Assembly: GCA_963772225.1 (NCBI GenBank) | Contig: CAVYWD010000002.1 | Span: 248,001-312,000 of the forward strand | Length of the DNA: 64,000 bases | Origin: CAVYWD01 sp963772225 | Lineage (GTDB): Bacteria; Myxococcota; Myxococcia; Myxococcales; UBA5297 | Direction of reading: 5' to 3' | Part shown: positions 18,345 through 26,720 of the stretch, piece by piece | How the letters are laid out: every line of letters starts with the position of its first letter | Position numbering within the stretch: the stretch's first letter is position 1 | Made by a program: the position numbers and the translations under genes | Notes under the pieces: model-generated | The model's database searches: none | What the model was told of the DNA's origin: nothing | Seen by the model: the letters and a program-made list of their open reading frames with translations, nothing else

Positions 18345-19273
18345 GCGTTCCGGATCAGAGCCCAGCGCCGAGCGTCGCGGGAGAGGTGACGTCGGGCGGG
18401 CGCTCGCCCGCGATTCTCGTACCGGTGGAGGCGGGACCCGGCGGCAGCCGCGCGCTCGGGGTCGCCCGCGCCCTGGCCGAGCTCGAGGGCGGCTCGGTGC
18501 ATCTGGTCCACGCCGCCGACCGGGCGAGGCCCGCGCGCGAGGTGGTCGGCCGGCTCGGCTTGAGCCCCGAGGCCCTTTACGGGACCGTCCTGGACGAGGT
18601 GGCGGGGCCGTCGCCGGAGGCGTTGCTCCGAAGGGCGGCCGAGGCCCCGGCGGCCCGCATCGTCCTCTGCAACGAGGGCGGCGAGGCCGGGCTGAGCCCC
18701 GAGGTGGCGAGGGTGATTGCCGAGGCGGAGTGCCCGGTCATCGCCGTAGGCCGGCGGTGTGGCGAGTCCCCGTGGTCGCTTCGGCGGGTGCTCCTGCCTC
18801 ACGACGGCAGCCCGCTGACGTCCACGGCGCTCAGGTTGCCGCTGCGGCTCGCCCGAATCGCCGAGGCGGCCGTATTCGTGTTGCACGTCGCCGACCTATT
18901 CGGCCCGCGCGGGCCCGGTGCGCTTCCCATTCCCACCTACGTGGATCAGCCGCAGCACGAGTGGGACCAATGGGCGCGCGAGTTCCTCGGGAGGATCGAG
19001 GTGTTCTGGGACATCGCGGCCTCCTCCCATCCGCAGCTTCTGCTGACCCGAGGCGAGCCAGGGGAGGAGGTGGTTCGATTCGCCGTTCGCCGGCAGATTG
19101 ACCTGATAGGCCTCGGCTTCCGAGGCAACGCGGAGGGCGAGCGAGCGGCGACGCTGAGGCAAGTCCTGGCCTGGGCGCCGTGCCCGGTTCTCATCCAGCG
19201 CGTGGACGAGGCGGGCTTCTGGTCGACCTGCTACCCGGTGCCCGTCGCCGGGCCGCCCAGCGGCGCCCTGTAA
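18341..19273 (+). CDS. Universal stress protein with two Usp domains
   Basis: The 310-aa product holds two tandem Usp folds, at about residues 22-130 and 140-300. The first begins AILVPVEAGPGGSRAL and the second RRVLLPHDGSPLTSTALRL; the latter ends LIGLGFRGNAEGERAA...APCPVLIQ, a degenerate version of the ATP-binding G-x2-G-x9-G(S/T) signature. Tandem UspA proteins often bind nucleotides and protect under stress. Its ATG overlaps the stop of the GH65 gene (ATGA) behind GGGAGG, so the two are coupled. That links it to stress or trehalose-type sugar metabolism by context only. Confidence 0.88.
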   Translation: MSVPDQSPAPSVAGEVTSGGRSPAILVPVEAGPGGSRALGVARALAELEGGSVHLVHAADRARPAREVVGRLGLSPEALYGTVLDEVAGPSPEALLRRAAEAPAARIVLCNEGGEAGLSPEVARVIAEAECPVIAVGRRCGESPWSLRRVLLPHDGSPLTSTALRLPLRLARIAEAAVFVLHVADLFGPRGPGALPIPTYVDQPQHEWDQWAREFLGRIEVFWDIAASSHPQLLLTRGEPGEEVVRFAVRRQIDLIGLGFRGNAEGERAATLRQVLAWAPCPVLIQRVDEAGFWSTCYPVPVAGPPSGAL

Positions 19274-19319
19274 AGCCGAGCGCTCGCGCAAACAACCCCT
19301 CCCCCGTCGCCCAAATCGC

Positions 19320-19344
19320 CCCCTCCCCGCAAAGCGGGGAGGGG
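19320..19344. terminator. GC hairpin between convergent genes
   Basis: An 11-bp perfect stem (CCCCTCCCCGC / GCGGGGAGGGG) with an AAA loop sits between the Usp gene and the convergent roadblock gene. It is followed by a G-rich tail ending GGGTGAGG. It lacks a clear U-run on either strand. A closely related element occurs at 60061-60086, so this may be a dispersed REP-like repeat that also acts as a bidirectional terminator. Confidence 0.5.
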
Positions 19345-19363
19345 GTTGGGGGGTGAGGAGTCG

Positions 19364-20152
19364 CTAAACCTTCTCGCCCAGCACCGCGGCCGCCGCGGCC
19401 CGGAGGCTCTTCAGCTTCTGAGGGTCGTCCGGGCTGTCGGCGTCGATGGCGCCCAAGCCGAAGCCGGCCTTCATGGCGATGGCCCCGCGGGTCTTGAAGC
19501 GGTCGAGCCCGCGCCGCGCGATGACGGCGTCGATCTTCTCCAAGGTCGTGTAAACCTCGGAAACCTCGCGAACCTCGGAAACGTCGGAAACCTCAGGGGC
19601 AGGCGCAGGGGCAGGGGCGGGAGCACGGACCGGGTCGGGCGGGGGGATGAAGAGCTGAGCGGGGGGTGGACCCGGGGGTGGAGTGCGCGAATCGGGCATC
19701 GACCAGCCCAAGCCCGAGAGGTTGGGCAGCACGACCGCGGTTGCCGATGCGAGGCCCGAGCTCCCGAGCGTGGGCGGGGCCGCGTAGAGGCCGCTCTGGC
19801 CCGCGGGCGAGGCGCCGGAGAGCAGCCGGTCGATCTTGGGGGCCACGACCGACGTGGAGATGGCCAGCGGTTGCAGGTTGACGGTCACGGCGCAGAGGAA
19901 AAGGAGCGTCCCGTGCGCGAGCGGCCGAATGACGATGCGCGCGTCGTCGTAGCGGAGGTCGAGCAGCCGGACCGAGCCCGTCGCCGTCTCCAACGGGGCG
20001 GCGCTCTCGCTGAGCACGCGCGCGGCCTGGGCCAGCATGCCGGCGTCGAAGAGCGACGGGAAGGCGTGGGCGACCATCTGACCTTCGGCGTCGCAGACCA
20101 GGCTCCCGACGACGCCGTGGACGGAGTTGAGCTGTGCTAGCAGCATCTGCAT
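19364..20152 (-). CDS. Roadblock/LC7-domain protein with proline-rich linker
   Basis: This 262-aa protein begins with a roadblock/LC7 domain (residues 1-100; GVVGSLVCDAEGQMVAHAF and LLFLCAVTVNLQPLA). Such domains are small alpha/beta scaffolds that often partner small GTPases in gliding and polarity systems (MglB). An Ala/Pro-rich linker (about 150-200) contains repeated VSDVSEVREVSEV units. The C-terminal piece (about 205-262; KIDAVIARRGLDRFKTRGAI) is a separate helical domain. It is 19 bp downstream of another roadblock gene on the same strand. No MglA-type GTPase is present in the window, so a polarity role is inference. Confidence 0.75.
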   Translation of the reverse strand: MQMLLAQLNSVHGVVGSLVCDAEGQMVAHAFPSLFDAGMLAQAARVLSESAAPLETATGSVRLLDLRYDDARIVIRPLAHGTLLFLCAVTVNLQPLAISTSVVAPKIDRLLSGASPAGQSGLYAAPPTLGSSGLASATAVVLPNLSGLGWSMPDSRTPPPGPPPAQLFIPPPDPVRAPAPAPAPAPEVSDVSEVREVSEVYTTLEKIDAVIARRGLDRFKTRGAIAMKAGFGLGAIDADSPDDPQKLKSLRAAAAAVLGEKV

Positions 20153-20171
20153 GAAGCGCCCTCGCGTCGGT

Positions 20172-20549
20172 TCAGGTCTTGCTGGCGGCCAGGGACTTTC
20201 GCACCTCGGCCTCGACCGCCGCCACGGCGCTCGAGCCGTCGGCCGCGACGCCCAAGTAATGGCTCCGGGTCGCGAAAAGGAGCAGGTGTTGCTCAGCGCC
20301 CTGGACCGCAGCCGACTGGAGCTCGCCGGTGCCCAGGACTTCCCCGAGTCGCCGTGCGAGCTCGCTCAGGGTCCCGAGCTGGCCCGAGAGCCGCTCGCCC
20401 TCCTCGGATTCGTCGCCGATGCGCTCGCCTTCCTTGGTCTGGATGACCGCGTAGGTGAGCCCGGGAATTCGGCGGAGGCGCTCGATGGAGGCGCCGATGG
20501 ATTCTGCGGCCGCGGCAGCCGTGCGCCTTGAGTGGCGCTGATCATCCAT
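20172..20549 (-). CDS. Roadblock/LC7-domain protein
   Basis: This 125-aa single-domain protein shows the roadblock pattern: SIERLRRIPGLTYAVIQTKEGE in the first half and GAEQHLLLFATRSHYLGVAAD in the second. I start at ATG 20549, with GGAG about 9 nt upstream, instead of an earlier in-frame start at 20597. It is the first gene of a two-gene roadblock unit. Roadblock proteins typically dimerise and may heterodimerise, so the pair could act together. Confidence 0.75.
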   Translation of the reverse strand: MDDQRHSRRTAAAAAESIGASIERLRRIPGLTYAVIQTKEGERIGDESEEGERLSGQLGTLSELARRLGEVLGTGELQSAAVQGAEQHLLLFATRSHYLGVAADGSSAVAAVEAEVRKSLAASKT

Positions 20550-20801
20550 GAGCCAACTCCGTCGTTTCGAGGCCGCCACCTGCCGAAGCTCTGTCACCTC
20601 GCCGGGACTGTTCGGAGCCTATCATATCGGGGCGGGAGTGTCGTTCGGGCGCCGGGCGCGCCTGGCTGCGAGCCCTGGGCGATCCTTTGGCCGAGCCCCG
20701 CGGCGCGCGCGCAGGCGCATTCAAGACGTGTAGGATCCGACAGATGAGGCTCGACGACGGAACCTCACCCGCAGATCGCTGAAGCGACGGAGACGACCCT
20801 C

Positions 20802-22026
20802 ATGGGCAACACCGCATTGTCGATTCGAGCCAAGCTGACTCTGGCGACTCTGGTCATCATGGGGCTCTCGGGCCTCGGGAGCGCCGGAATTCTCACGCTG
20901 CTCTACAGGCGCAGCACGAGCACCGCCTCGGAGGAAGCGCTCAAGGGGGCGGACTCGGCGTACGAGACGATCGAGCGCTACGAGATTCGAGAAGCTGTCG
21001 ACCGCGCTCGACATGGCCATCTCCAACCCGGCCATCCGCGATGCCCTCGCCGCGCGCGACCGCGACCGGCTCTACGCCCTGACGGGCCCCATGCTCCAGT
21101 CGCTCAAGGCGGAGCACGGCATCGGCATCTGGAACTTCGTGGAGGGCGAGCCGGACCGGCAGGTGTTCATCCTGCGGGTTCACGCCCCCGACAAATTCGG
21201 CGACATCGAGCGGCGCATCAACCTGAGCCGCGCGATGGAGAAGCGCGAGACCTCCGCCGGCAAGGAGATGGAGAAGACCGGGTTCGCGCTGCGAGTCGCC
21301 CGGCCGTGCATCGCCGACGGGAAGGTCCTGGGCTATGTCGAATTCGGCGAGGACATCGACTCCTTCCTCGAGAAGCTGAAGGCCCAGACCGGCAACGACT
21401 TCGCGATGTTCATTCAGAAGAAGCTCCTGGACGCGGCCGAGTACGAGCGCTCGCGCGGCAATGCGCGCAACAACTGGAGCGACTTCCCCGACGTCGTCGT
21501 CGTGAATCGCACGTCCGGGGACCAAGACGCCATCGTGGACGACGGCGCGATTCGCGCGCTGGCCGAGGGCGGGCGAATCTTGCCGACCTCGGAGCGCGAC
21601 AGCGCTCTGTATGCGCGCGGCGTGTTTCCGGTGCGCGACGCCGGCGGGCAGGTCGTGGGCGGGCTCGTCCTCCGACGGGACATCACCACGCTGCGCGACG
21701 GCATGCGCTCGGGCCTGTTGCTCGCGGTGGGGGGCGCCATGCTCCTCGCGCTGGTGGCGGCCGCGCTCATCTACCTGCTCGCGGACCGGCTCGTCTTCGC
21801 CCGGCTCCATCGCATGAAGGAGGCGATGCAGGATGCGTCGATGCGGCTCGCCGGAGGCGACTTCAGCGCCGGGGACGCCCTCCCGACCTCCAACGACGAC
21901 GAGATCGGCTCGTTCCAGTCCTTCCTCTCCGAGTTCCTGGGCGTGGTCCGCAACACGCTCACGGATTTGACCGACCGCTTGAAGCAGGCCAAGCAGAGCC
22001 GCGGGGCCGGTCCTCCGGCGAGGTAG
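20802..22026 (+). CDS. Membrane sensor with double-Cache domain (frameshifted near 20988)
   Basis: The first segment (ATG 20802) gives a transmembrane helix (LATLVIMGLSGLGSAGILTLLY) and the start of a periplasmic region. The frame then breaks. Dropping one base near 20988 turns nonsense into EKLSTALDMAISNPAIRDAL and joins a 338-aa stretch ending at 22026. The joined protein has a double-Cache-like sensor region (GIWNFVEGEPDRQVF, GFALRVARPCIADGKVLGY, VFPVRDAGGQVVGGLVL), a second membrane helix (LLLAVGGAMLLALVAAALIYLLAD) and a HAMP-like tail ending in a coiled coil. No kinase or methyl-accepting domain follows, so it is a sensor without a visible output. The combined length (1225 nt) fits a single inserted base. 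Confidence 0.7.
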
Positions 22027-22068
22027 CGCGCGCGCTGCCCCCCCGCAGCCGGCCGGCGGAGCGCCGGG

Positions 22069-23022
22069 CTAAAAAAGCCCCGGGTTCTCCCGATACCACT
22101 CGACGGTCCGCGCAAGCCCGTCGCGCAGAGACACCTCCGCGCGCCACCCGAAGAGGCGCTCGGCCTTCTCATGGGTGGCCCAGGTGTGCTTGGCGTCGGC
22201 CTGGTTCACGGGGCCGCGGAGGATCTGCGCCTTCTTTCCCAGGAGCTCCTCGAGCGTCTGGATCACGACGTTGAGCTCCACCGGGCGGCTGCCTCCGAGG
22301 TTGAAGATCTCGTAGCCGCTGCCCTGATCGAGCGACCGAATCACGCCGTCGGCGATGTCGTCGACGTAGGTGAAGTCGCGCCGCTGGGTCCCGTCGCCGT
22401 AGACCTCGATGGGCCGGCCGTTCGCGATGGCATCGATGAACTTGAGGTAGCTCATGTCCGGGCGGCCGGCCGGGCCGTAGACGGTGAAGAACCGCGGGAC
22501 CATCGCCGTCAGGCCGTACAGGTGGTGGTAGCTGTGGCCGAGCACCTCGGCGGCCTTCTTGGAGGCGGCGTAGGGCGACAGCGCGCGGTCGGTGGAGTCG
22601 CTCTCGGAGAATGGCACCGGGTTGAGCCCGTAGACGCTGGAGCTGGAGGCGAGCACGAAGCGCGACACCCCGCGGCGCCGGCCGTGCTCCAGGAGGTTGA
22701 GCGTGCCGGTCACGTTGGACTGGTAATAGACCCAAGGGTCCTCGACGCTGGGGCGCACGCCGGCGCGCGCCGCGAGGTTCACGACGGCGTCGAAGCGCTC
22801 GCCCTCGAACAGCGGGGCCACGGCCGCGAGCTCCCCGATGTCCAGCCGGTGGAACGAGAATCGCGCGCACTTCTGGAGCCGCTCCAGGCGCCACTGCTTC
22901 AGTCGCACGGAGTAATAGTCGTTCAGGTTGTCGACCCCGACCACCGCGTCCCCGCGGTCGAGGAGCCGCTGCGCGACCCGCGAGGCGATGAACCCTGCGC
23001 ATCCGGTGACGAGCACTCTCAC
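22069..23022 (-). CDS. NAD-dependent sugar epimerase (UDP-glucuronate 4-epimerase-like)
   Basis: This extended SDR of 317 aa has the NAD-binding GCAGFIASRVAQRLL at the N-terminus, the catalytic YAASKKA (Tyr-x3-Lys) and the family motif RFFTVYGPAGRPDM. It most resembles UDP-glucuronate/UDP-glucose 4-epimerases. GTG 23022 is chosen because AAGGAGG lies 6 nt upstream; the in-frame ATG at 23046 sits before that site. It is the last gene of the long minus-strand glycan cluster and may supply an epimerised sugar nucleotide for glycosylation. Confidence 0.88.
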   Translation of the reverse strand: MRVLVTGCAGFIASRVAQRLLDRGDAVVGVDNLNDYYSVRLKQWRLERLQKCARFSFHRLDIGELAAVAPLFEGERFDAVVNLAARAGVRPSVEDPWVYYQSNVTGTLNLLEHGRRRGVSRFVLASSSSVYGLNPVPFSESDSTDRALSPYAASKKAAEVLGHSYHHLYGLTAMVPRFFTVYGPAGRPDMSYLKFIDAIANGRPIEVYGDGTQRRDFTYVDDIADGVIRSLDQGSGYEIFNLGGSRPVELNVVIQTLEELLGKKAQILRGPVNQADAKHTWATHEKAERLFGWRAEVSLRDGLARTVEWYRENPGLF

Positions 23023-23061
23023 GGCGTGCCTCCTTGGGCGCTCCATCGAAGCGAAAGCCGG

Positions 23062-25035
23062 TCAGGTCGCCCGCGGCAAAGGCGTGAGCGCGAGCTTCAC
23101 ACGCAGGGGCTGTCGCGGCCCCGCGCCCGGGCGGCAAGTCTCGTCCATCTCCCGGACCGAAAGCGAGAGGCGGCAGAAGAAGCTCGCGTCGACCTCGCGG
23201 TAAGTGACGAGCCCGATGGCCGCCGCGGCCTCCTTGTCCACCTCGACGCGAACGCCCCGCCGCGCATCGCCCAGGTCGACGCGGCCCGAGGTGATGCCCA
23301 GGCCCTGGGAGGCGGAGACCAAAAAGGTCGCGTGCGCGCCGTGCTCGACCGCTCGGCCGGCGAGCGCGAAGGTCTCGTCGGCGCGGCCGCCGTTCCGGGT
23401 GCGGTAGAAGAGCGAGGCGCGCTCGAAGGCCTGGGGCAGCAAGGTCACGTGGCCGAGCCGCAGCGAGCCGTGCGGCAGCTCAGTCCAGGCGAGCTCGTAG
23501 GCGAGCTCCAGCCGCGGCTCCTCAGGGAACAGCCGCCAGACCTTGTGCACGGGGCCGAGCGGGGTGGGGATGGAGCCGCGGATGACGAGCCCGCCGTCCT
23601 CCTCGTCCACCTGCGGCTCCGTCGGCTCGAGGTCGGTGATCTTCGGGCGCCCCGGCGCCTCGAGGACCAGGTGCCCGGTGTAGTAGTCCGCCCCCAGGGC
23701 GATGTCGTCGTAGTAGCCGTGGGCCAGCGTGCCGACCACCGCCGGCTCCGCTGGCCCTCCGAAGCGCAGCGCGTCGACGGCGAGGCCGCGGCGGCAGTTG
23801 AGCCGCAGCAGCACCTGCCGCCCTTCGACGATGAGGTAGCGCCCCTCGCGCCGCGCCTCGGGCAGCTTGGCGCGAGGCCTTTGTGGGCGCGCCGGGCGAG
23901 GAGGCGGCGCAATGGCCGCCAGCGCGGCGTCGAGGCGCTCGCGGTACGCGGCCCAGCGCCGCTCGGTGATGTGCGTCCGGAAGTCGCTGCTCCAGAGGTA
24001 GCAGAGCTCCTGCCAGTCGGCGGCCGAGGCGCTGGGGTTGGCCTTCAGCGACTCGAAGATCCGGTAGCAGGCGGTGTTGATGCCGATGTCGTCCCGCCCA
24101 GTGACCGCCCAGCGCGTCAGATTGTACTTGCCCTGCTTCTTCACCGGCACCGGCTGGGCGCTCGACTCGAGCCTGAGCGGGTGGCCGGCACCGGGCGCGC
24201 CGAGGAGCGAAAGGACCTCGCTCGGCTTGACGAAGCGAAAGCGCGGGTCCGCCTGGAGCCCGCAGAAGAGCTCCTCCAGCCGCTTCCACTCCGGCTCGCG
24301 CAGGGCCGGCTCGGTGTGGAAGCGCCCCGGGCGGAAGTCGAAGATCTCGGCGTCGTTGCCGTAGAGCGGAAACGCCCGCGGCTCGGGCGACAGGTGGCTC
24401 TCGAGGTAGGCGAGGAGCTCCTCGCGCTCGAGCTCCCCGTGGGCGTAGCGCTGGACCTTCTGGAAGGCGATGGACTTGTTCCAGAGAAGCGCGATCCGCT
24501 CGCCGCCCGGCCCGAGCGCGAGCTGCGGCAGGTAGCGCCACTCGCGCTTCCACTCCGGGTGCTCGTGGGCCGGGTTGTCCCACTCCATGACGAGAGACGA
24601 GAAGCCCGCCTCCAGGTAGAGCGGGACGAGCCCGGCGGAGTAGGCCTGCTCGTTGACCAGGGCGACCGTGGGGCGCCGCCCGACGAGGCGCTCGTACGCG
24701 TCCTGGCCCAGCTTCAGGTTCCAGGCGTTCAGCTCGGCCGGCGCCAAGGGGCCGATGAGCTGGGCGTAGCCGCTTCCCAAAAGCTCGCAGAGCCCGCTCC
24801 GAACGAGGTCGCCCAGCTCCTCGACGAAGCTTTTGTCGATGGCCGCCGCCGCCTGGAGCGTATACGCCGGGGCCTCGATGCCGAAGGGGAGCCGGTGCTC
24901 GCGCGCGACCCGGAGGAGCGGCCGATAGCAGCGGGCGATGACCTCGGGGCGCTGCTCCTCCTCGATGGACGAGTAGGCGAGGTTCAGGTGAAACACGGTG
25001 TAGAGCGAGAGGGGCGTCACGGTCAGGCCTCGCAT
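23062..25035 (-). CDS. Glycoside hydrolase family 57-like protein
   Basis: This 657-aa protein begins with a GH57-type barrel (YTVFHLNLAYSSIEEEQ, LPFGIEAPAYTLQ, LGSGYAQLIGPL) and contains FPLYGNDAEIFDFRPGRF, the DxE/F region expected to hold the acid/base. The C-terminal half is beta-rich. GH57 enzymes act on alpha-glucans (amylase, branching enzyme, 4-alpha-glucanotransferase); the precise activity here is unknown. ATG 25035 lies inside an intergenic repeat, and a GTG at 25020 with GAGG upstream is an alternative start. Its place inside a glycan-modification cluster is unusual. Confidence 0.8.
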   Translation of the reverse strand: MRGLTVTPLSLYTVFHLNLAYSSIEEEQRPEVIARCYRPLLRVAREHRLPFGIEAPAYTLQAAAAIDKSFVEELGDLVRSGLCELLGSGYAQLIGPLAPAELNAWNLKLGQDAYERLVGRRPTVALVNEQAYSAGLVPLYLEAGFSSLVMEWDNPAHEHPEWKREWRYLPQLALGPGGERIALLWNKSIAFQKVQRYAHGELEREELLAYLESHLSPEPRAFPLYGNDAEIFDFRPGRFHTEPALREPEWKRLEELFCGLQADPRFRFVKPSEVLSLLGAPGAGHPLRLESSAQPVPVKKQGKYNLTRWAVTGRDDIGINTACYRIFESLKANPSASAADWQELCYLWSSDFRTHITERRWAAYRERLDAALAAIAPPPRPARPQRPRAKLPEARREGRYLIVEGRQVLLRLNCRRGLAVDALRFGGPAEPAVVGTLAHGYYDDIALGADYYTGHLVLEAPGRPKITDLEPTEPQVDEEDGGLVIRGSIPTPLGPVHKVWRLFPEEPRLELAYELAWTELPHGSLRLGHVTLLPQAFERASLFYRTRNGGRADETFALAGRAVEHGAHATFLVSASQGLGITSGRVDLGDARRGVRVEVDKEAAAAIGLVTYREVDASFFCRLSLSVREMDETCRPGAGPRQPLRVKLALTPLPRAT

Positions 25036-25085
25036 TCCAGGCTCCAGGCTCCAGACTTCGGGCTCTAGGCTCCTGAGGGTCTGAG
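25033..25085. repeat. GGCTCC/CAGACTT intergenic repeat, copy 1
   Basis: Short imperfect repeats built from GGCTCCAG and AGACTTCGGGCTC fill the gap between the formyltransferase and GH57 genes and overlap the assigned GH57 start. A related tract lies at 27985-28020 in the same cluster. On the minus strand these read as artificial Ser-Leu-Glu-Pro peptides, so I take them as non-coding. Confidence 0.55.
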
Positions 25086-25094
25086 GCCTCTTAA

Positions 25095-26045
25095 TTACTC
25101 TCCGAGCCGGTCGCGCTCGCGCAGGCCCGCTCGCGCGGCGTCGACCTCCGACTCTCCTTCCCACTGCACTCGGGTCAGGAGCACAGCGCCGCCCGCGCAC
25201 GCCACGACGACGCCGTGAGGCGCGACCGCGAGCACCTCTCCCGGCGGGCCCCGGCGCTCGTCGCGCGACTCGCGGGCCGCCCACACGAAGAGCTTTCGGC
25301 CGGCGCGGAGGGTGAAAGCGCCGGGGTACGGGTGGGTGAGCGCGCGGATGAAGTCGTAGAGGGCGCGCGACGGCTGCCCCCATGCGAGGCGCCCGTCCTC
25401 GGGGCGCCGCCGAGGCCAGACGGTGGCCTTGGTGTCGTCCTGGCGGACGCGGGGGATTTCGCCCTTGCCGAGGCGCGGCAAAAGGTCGCGCAGGAGGCGC
25501 ACCGAGACCTCGTCGGTGCGCGCGCCGAGGGTCTCGCTCACGTCCTCGTAGAAGATGGGCACCGTCGCCTGCGCCGCGATGTCGCCGGAGTCGGCGTCGC
25601 GGTCGCACCAGAAGAGCGACGCGCCGGTCCGGGTCAGCCCCTTGATGAGCGCCCACGGGATGGGCGCGCGCCCGCGGCCCTCGGGCAAGAGCGTGGGGTG
25701 GAAGCCCAGGAAGCCCAGCCGAGGCACCTGCAGCAGCTGGGGGTCCAAGAGCTGCGACACGCCGACCACGATGCCCAGGTCCGGCGCCAGCGCGCGAGCC
25801 CACTCGAGGTGCTCGTCGGCCTTGAGCGACGTGAAGAGGCGCGCGTTCAGCCCGTGCGCGGCGATGAGGTCGTCGAAGCTCGCGAAGGCCGTGGTGGCGT
25901 CGGCCTTCGAGGGGTCCAGCGTCAGCAGGCCTTGGATGGGTGCGCCCGCCGCGAGCAGCGCCTCCAGGCAACGGCGCCCGACGGCGCGCGCCGCCACCAG
26001 CAGCAGCTTCGGGAGGGCCCCGCGCGTCGGCTCGGTCTCGGTCAC
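25095..26045 (-). CDS. Formyltransferase family protein (methionyl-tRNA/sugar formyltransferase-like)
   Basis: This 316-aa protein has the formyltransferase core motif FHPTLLPEGRGRAPIPW near residue 115 and the conserved Asp in DADSGDIAAQ near 150. The Asn that normally lies two residues before the His in tRNA formyltransferases is Gly here. It starts with GTG 26045, directly abutting the TAG stop of the PIG-L gene. In this context a sugar N-formyltransferase acting on an amine exposed by the neighbouring deacetylase is the best guess, using 10-formyl-tetrahydrofolate. That function is inference; the fold assignment is firm. Confidence 0.8.
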   Translation of the reverse strand: MTETEPTRGALPKLLLVAARAVGRRCLEALLAAGAPIQGLLTLDPSKADATTAFASFDDLIAAHGLNARLFTSLKADEHLEWARALAPDLGIVVGVSQLLDPQLLQVPRLGFLGFHPTLLPEGRGRAPIPWALIKGLTRTGASLFWCDRDADSGDIAAQATVPIFYEDVSETLGARTDEVSVRLLRDLLPRLGKGEIPRVRQDDTKATVWPRRRPEDGRLAWGQPSRALYDFIRALTHPYPGAFTLRAGRKLFVWAARESRDERRGPPGEVLAVAPHGVVVACAGGAVLLTRVQWEGESEVDAARAGLRERDRLGE

Positions 26046-26720
26046 CTAGAAGACCTCCCTGAGCAGCATGAAGGGCTCGGCCGCCTGGAGCCCCACCTGG
26101 CTGCCCCAGGCTCGGGCGCGGCCTTCGAGGGCCTGCGGCGAGCGCGGATGCGGATAATCGCGCACCTCGCTCGCGTAGGCGCGCATCGCCTCGATCTTCT
26201 GCTCCAGCGCCGCGCTGGCGTCGAGGAACGAGGTGGGCGTGAAGGGCTGGTCCGGAAAGCCCCAGCCCGTGGCCGAGGGCACCTCGAAGGCGAGGATGCG
26301 GCGCAGAGGCGACCCGGGGAGCGGGCGGCACGCGGTGAGCGCGGCGCGCGCCGCGGCGGCGTGGTCGACGTTCAGGTCGCCGTGAAAATGCGTGTAGACA
26401 ACCTCGGGGCGAAGCTCGTCGACCACCGCCTCCACGCGCTTGACGATGTCCAGGAGGTCGACGGAGTCGAACCGGTTGTCGGGCAGGTCGCCCAGGCGCA
26501 CGTCGCGGCAGCCGAGGATTTCGTTCGCGCGAATCGCCTGGGCCCTGAGGGCGGCGACGGCGCCCGCGTCGGCCTGGGACCTGGCGGCGCGCCGCGAGGT
26601 GACGCCCTCGCCGAGGATGAGCGCGGTGACCCGGTCGCCGCGGCGCGCGTGGGTCGCCATCGCGGCGCCCGCGCCGAGGACCTCGTCGTCCGGATGCGCG
26701 GCGACGACCAGGACGTTCAT
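26046..26720 (-). CDS. PIG-L family N-acetyl-sugar deacetylase
   Basis: The 224-aa product has the PIG-L zinc-binding signature AAHPDDEVLGAG at residues 7-18 and the second metal motif THFHGDLNVDHAAA near residue 110. PIG-L/LmbE enzymes remove acetyl groups from N-acetylglucosamine-type sugars. ATG 26720 overlaps the stop of the ATP-grasp gene (ATGA), and the TAG stop abuts the formyltransferase start, so the three genes are tightly coupled. A deacetylation-then-formylation sequence on one sugar is a natural inference. Confidence 0.88.
   Translation of the reverse strand: MNVLVVAAHPDDEVLGAGAAMATHARRGDRVTALILGEGVTSRRAARSQADAGAVAALRAQAIRANEILGCRDVRLGDLPDNRFDSVDLLDIVKRVEAVVDELRPEVVYTHFHGDLNVDHAAAARAALTACRPLPGSPLRRILAFEVPSATGWGFPDQPFTPTSFLDASAALEQKIEAMRAYASEVRDYPHPRSPQALEGRARAWGSQVGLQAAEPFMLLREVF

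Noticed and set aside
22171..25068. 965-codon plus-strand frame opposite the epimerase and GH57 genes
   Set aside because: Antisense to two genes with clear family motifs; no own motif.
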